Part shown: positions 61,299-64,000 of the stretch, piece by piece
Layout of the letters: each line of letters begins with the position of its first letter
Position numbering within the stretch: position 1 is the stretch's first letter
Source: Bacillus sp. 1NLA3E
Lineage (GTDB): Bacteria > Bacillota > Bacilli > Bacillales > Cytobacillaceae
DNA: 64,000 bases
Reading direction: 5' to 3'
Assembly (NCBI RefSeq): GCF_000242895.2
Contig: NC_021171.1
Span: forward strand, 530,001-594,000
The notes under the pieces: generated by a model
What the model was told of the DNA's origin: nothing
Databases searched by the model: none
The model's input: only the letters and a program-made list of their open reading frames with translations
Translations under genes and position numbers: made by a program

Positions 61299-61475
61299 AT
61301 GAGTAAAGCCAAAGCTAAGAGTGGAACCGGTAGAGGAACAGGCAAGAAGGGCTGGAATCGTTGGAAGGCTGGAGCCAACAAAGCCAAAAGTGCCAAACCG
61401 TATGTAAGCAAAGGTGTTAAAAATGCCGATGCAAAGGTAGCCAACAATAGTAAAGACGACACATCAGAAATATAG
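61299..61475 (+). CDS. Small very basic protein (58 aa)
   Basis: The product MSKAKAKSGTGRGTGKKGWN and onward is rich in Lys, Ala, Gly and Asn and ends DDTSEI. It has no hydrophobic segment. ATG 61299 follows TAATGGAGTGATGAT. The composition suggests a nucleic-acid-binding or spore-type small protein, but it does not match a family I know. It lies 100 bases after the TPM gene and could be cotranscribed. Confidence 0.6.
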   Translation: MSKAKAKSGTGRGTGKKGWNRWKAGANKAKSAKPYVSKGVKNADAKVANNSKDDTSEI

Positions 61476-61680
61476 CTTATGCTGAAAAGGTTGTTTCCTT
61501 TCATTCACAATGCAGCCCTTCGTTATGATTTAGAAGGATTGCTTTTTGTGTTTTGTAACCAAATTGGTGGATGAAAATGATAAAAAAGTAAAACAACTTT
61601 AAACAAATTATGTAATTGAGTTATAATATCTATGATTAATTATTTGGTAGAGATTAAAGTTGAAAGTGAGTGTTCAGTTT

Positions 61681-62400
61681 ATGGGCCGTAAGTGGAACAA
61701 TATTAAAGAAAAAAAGGCGTCAAAGGATGCAAATACGAGTCGTATCTATGCAAAATTTGGAGTGGAAATTTATGTCGCTGCAAGACAAGGTGAACCAAAT
61801 CCAGAATCAAATCAGGCTTTGAAATTCGTCCTTGAACGTGCCAAAACCTACAATGTACCAAGACACATAATTGATCGTGCGATTGAAAAAGCAAAAGGTG
61901 GTTCGGAAGAAAGTTATGTTGAACTTCGTTATGAAGGATTCGGACCAAGTGGGTCTATGGTAATTGTTGATGCACTGACAAATAACGTGAACCGTACCGC
62001 ATCAGATGTGCGCGCTGCATATGGTAAAAATGGTGGCAACATGGGAGTAAGTGGATCTGTTGCTTATATGTTTGATGCAACAGCTGTTATCGGGGTTGAA
62101 GGTAAAACAGCAGATGAAGTGCTTGAAATATTAATGGAAGCAGATGTAGATGTACGTGACATTATAGAAGAAGATGACTCAGTTATCGTTTATGCCGAGC
62201 CGGACCAATTCCATACTGTACAAGGAGCATTCAAGAATGTTGGGATAACTGAATTTACTGTTGCTGAGCTAACAATGCTTGCCCAAAACGAAGTAACACT
62301 AACAGAAGAAGCACAAGAAAAATTCGAAAAAATGATAGATGCGTTAGAGGACTTAGAAGACGTTCAACAAGTGTACCATAATGTAGACCTTGGTGATTAA
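61681..62400 (+). CDS. yeeI: YebC/PmpR-family protein
   Basis: The 239-residue protein has the YebC start [20 protein letters not shown] and further family blocks [39 protein letters not shown] and [20 protein letters not shown]. Length and start match B. subtilis YeeI. Family members are described as transcription regulators (PmpR) and, more recently, as factors relieving ribosome stalling at proline stretches. ATG 61681 is preceded by GAAAGTGAG; the in-frame TTG at 61660 adds seven atypical residues. Confidence 0.93.
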   Translation: MGRKWNNIKEKKASKDANTSRIYAKFGVEIYVAARQGEPNPESNQALKFVLERAKTYNVPRHIIDRAIEKAKGGSEESYVELRYEGFGPSGSMVIVDALTNNVNRTASDVRAAYGKNGGNMGVSGSVAYMFDATAVIGVEGKTADEVLEILMEADVDVRDIIEEDDSVIVYAEPDQFHTVQGAFKNVGITEFTVAELTMLAQNEVTLTEEAQEKFEKMIDALEDLEDVQQVYHNVDLGD

Positions 62401-62471
62401 TAGATTAACCTGAGACTTATGACGGCCTCCGTTAAGTGATGAGATCCGTAAATAATATATAATTTTTTTGG

Positions 62472-62509
62472 AAAGCCCTCGGTGTCAATTAGACACATGA
62501 GGGCTTTTT
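62472..62509 (+). terminator. Terminator after YebC-family gene
   Basis: AAAGCCCTC pairs with GAGGGCTTT and an inner GTGTC with GACAC, followed by T residues. Confidence 0.85.
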
Positions 62510-62550
62510 CTGTTGAATAAGCTGTGTTAAAGGTTGATTTTTTGCACAAT

Positions 62551-62681
62551 GTTGATTGGAGTGGAAGGCGCGAGACTCCTGCGGGAAAAGCGGGACAGGT
62601 GAGACCCCGCAGGAGCTTTAGCGACGAGGAGGCTTACCGCCCGCCCCTAAGGTCCGCGAAGCGCCTGGAACGGAAATCAAC
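62551..62681 (+). repeat. Long palindromic repeat, copy D (core only)
   Basis: The core from GTTGATTGGAGTGGAAGGCG to CTGGAACGGAAATCAAC is present without the longer flanks. It has small changes (GGGAAAAGCGGGACAGG, CCCTAAGGTCCGCGAAGCG) relative to copy C. Confidence 0.88.
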
Positions 62682-62795
62682 TTGAATACCAGAATCTTAA
62701 CATTATCTTGACATTTTCAAGAAAAGTTCTTGAATTTTGTTCGATAAGATGAAGTTGAAAGTTAAATAGTAACTCTTAAAAAGGAGATGGAACAA

Positions 62796-63368
62796 ATGAA
62801 ATGGAAATATATTTTAGTTGGTGGAGCCATTGCTGGAGCTTTTACGATAGGAGCCGTGTTAGCCCCTATCGGTGTACCCTCAGCGATACCAAACGTCTCC
62901 ACCGGAGTGGGAAATTTTGCTGTTGTCCAAACATCTAATGAGAAAGAAACTCCACAGAACAAAACTGAGAATTACACATGTCTTATGACTGGAAATGCTA
63001 TGGGTAGTGGAATGGGAATGGGTAACTATTTTTCGGGCTCTATGTCTAATATCATTGCTGATGCTCTTAATATGACAGTGGACGAGCTCCAGTCAGCCCG
63101 AAACGATGGGAAATCTATAGCCGAGCTTGCCAAGGAAAAAGGAGTTAAAACGGAAGATCTTGTGGCTAAGATGATTCAATCAAGAAAAACTGAACTAGAA
63201 CAGCTCAAAAAAGAAGGAAAGATCACCCAAGATCAGATGGATAATATGTTGGAAAACATGGAGGCTATGATGAAAACAGCCATCGAGCGTAATACTGTGG
63301 GCCCGATGACCGGACAAGGTGGAGGAATGATGGGTGGCCATTTCACCAACAATACAGAAAATCTATAA
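62796..63368 (+). CDS. Secreted DUF2680-like protein
   Basis: The 190-residue protein has an N-terminal signal or anchor (about residues 5-25, ILVGGAIAGAFTIGAVLAP). A low-complexity Met/Gly segment (MGSGMGMGNYFSGSM) is followed by a helical domain with LNMTVDELQSARNDGKSIAE and LKKEGKITQDQMDNMLENM. These resemble YckD/DUF2680 proteins. A Met/Gly/His-rich tail (GQGGGMMGGHF) suggests metal binding, perhaps copper. Function is unknown. ATG 62796 fits AAAAGGAG 9 bases upstream. The response regulator gene that follows may belong to an envelope-stress or metal-response system. Confidence 0.8.
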   Translation: MKWKYILVGGAIAGAFTIGAVLAPIGVPSAIPNVSTGVGNFAVVQTSNEKETPQNKTENYTCLMTGNAMGSGMGMGNYFSGSMSNIIADALNMTVDELQSARNDGKSIAELAKEKGVKTEDLVAKMIQSRKTELEQLKKEGKITQDQMDNMLENMEAMMKTAIERNTVGPMTGQGGGMMGGHFTNNTENL

Positions 63369-63418
63369 TATAGTAATTTGGAATCACCCAAGCAAGTTGT
63401 AATAATGTTATAGATGGC

Positions 63419-63451
63419 TAAAAACTCTGGAGCTTTGCTTCAGAGTTTTTT
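63419..63451 (+). terminator. Terminator after DUF2680-like gene
   Basis: AAAACTCTGGAGC pairs with GCTTCAGAGTTTT with one mismatch, followed by TTTT. Confidence 0.85.
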
Positions 63452-63556
63452 AAAACGAGCCCTTTGAACTTAACCAAGCAGTCATATTTACCAAAACAGG
63501 AACGGCGAACTGCCTGATATAATGTGAAAGAGGAACATGGTAAGGAGGGATGAAGT

Positions 63557-64000
63557 TTGGGTAAGGTTATTGCGGTTATTGATGATGAAAAAAAAATAAG
63601 AGATATGATTAAATCATATTTAAATAATGAAGGATTTGAAACAGTAGAAGCGGAGGATGGAATTTCTGCGGTTCAATTGGTTGAAAATCATCCAGTTGAT
63701 CTTGTGTTGTTAGATGTAATGATGCCGAAAATGGATGGCTTTCAAGCCTTACGTGAAATCCGAAGGGGACACAGAAAAATACCAGTCATTATGTTAACAG
63801 CAAAATCGGATGAAATAGACAAGCTTCTTGGACTAGAAATGGGGGCTGATGATTATATTACTAAACCCTTTAGCATGCGTGAACTAACTGCGCGTATGAG
63901 GGCAGTTTTGAGAAGAAGTTCACCAGAGGATGAAAATGACGAACAGGATAAAATCCTTACCAGGGGTGAAATCGAAATCAATTTAAGCAGTTATGAAGTT
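63557..64000 (+). CDS. OmpR-family response regulator (3' end outside window)
   Basis: The frame is open to the window edge (148 codons). The receiver domain has acidic pocket VIDDE, phospho-acceptor Asp in DLVLLDVMMPKMDG (about residue 54), the switch MLTAKSD, and the Lys in DDYITKPFSMRE. A linker and the start of the winged-helix DNA-binding domain follow (ILTRGEIEINLSSYEV). The start is TTG 63557, because AAGGAGGG lies 7 bases upstream and no ATG is near. Its histidine kinase probably follows just outside the window. Confidence 0.93.
   Translation, partial: MGKVIAVIDDEKKIRDMIKSYLNNEGFETVEAEDGISAVQLVENHPVDLVLLDVMMPKMDGFQALREIRRGHRKIPVIMLTAKSDEIDKLLGLEMGADDYITKPFSMRELTARMRAVLRRSSPEDENDEQDKILTRGEIEINLSSYEV

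Overview
The window looks like a chromosomal segment of a low-GC, Gram-positive, Bacillaceae-type bacterium. The reasons are the AT-rich composition, strong AGGAGG-type ribosome binding sites, frequent TTG and GTG starts, U-tailed intrinsic terminators, a purine riboswitch in front of a PbuG-type permease, CcpA cre-like boxes, and Bacillus-type families (DUF1697, DUF4256, DUF2089, DUF1456, YebC/PmpR). The species cannot be fixed from the sequence alone. No CRISPR array, prophage or replication origin is visible.

Layout. 0-9.3 kb: a CBS-domain protein, an IS66 transposase scrap, a large chemotaxis receptor, and conserved single genes (DUF1697, a COG2509-like flavoprotein, DUF4256, a decapitated ABC ATPase, DUF1456). 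9.3-12.3 kb: a guanine-type riboswitch with terminator controlling a purine permease, then a convergent DUF2089 / SHOCT-like / hypothetical operon. 12.4-14.6 kb: a solitary, unusually long TnpB-related protein with no zinc finger, a structured leader and a putative omega-RNA. 14.7-20.5 kb: a 2-deoxyribose utilisation locus (LacI regulator, deoC, FucP-type permease deoP, deoX-like epimerase, deoK-like kinase) with four near-identical operators and a cre box. 20.9-24.5 kb: a glycerate module (GntP permease, glycerate kinase, divergent-facing CdaR regulator). 24.5-31.3 kb: a soluble PAS histidine kinase, DUF2231, a decayed aldehyde:ferredoxin oxidoreductase, and an Old Yellow Enzyme gene between two decayed IS4-family copies. 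31.4-38.2 kb: a polar amino-acid ABC transporter, tRNA-Arg(CCU), a LysR/MFS divergent pair and a methyltransferase.

38.4-50.5 kb is highly rearranged. An IS1182-family element has split a long palindromic repeat and left a 9-bp target duplication. Two full-length group II introns with identical maturases flank a marR/short-chain-dehydrogenase pair. A 2,793-bp exact tandem duplication has doubled marR, truncated one dehydrogenase copy and left a third, 3'-truncated intron. The introns sit in the terminal motif of an intergenic repeat family that recurs about nine times in the next 7 kb.

50.5-57.8 kb is an accessory stretch of small membrane proteins, a GNAT acetyltransferase, an esterase, a DUF3888 pseudogene and a 304-aa unknown protein, separated by this repeat family. 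One repeat appears interrupted by a 310-bp non-coding element with 13-bp terminal inverted repeats and a strong internal hairpin. 57.8-64 kb returns to conserved genes: nitrous-oxide-stimulated-promoter family protein, a short UvrC-like protein, LemA plus TPM-domain protein, a YebC/PmpR regulator, a secreted DUF2680-like protein, and the start of an OmpR-type response regulator that runs off the window.

The most unusual candidates are the zinc-finger-less TnpB relative with its omega-RNA, the repeat family with its group II intron homing relationship, and the 310-bp MITE-like element.
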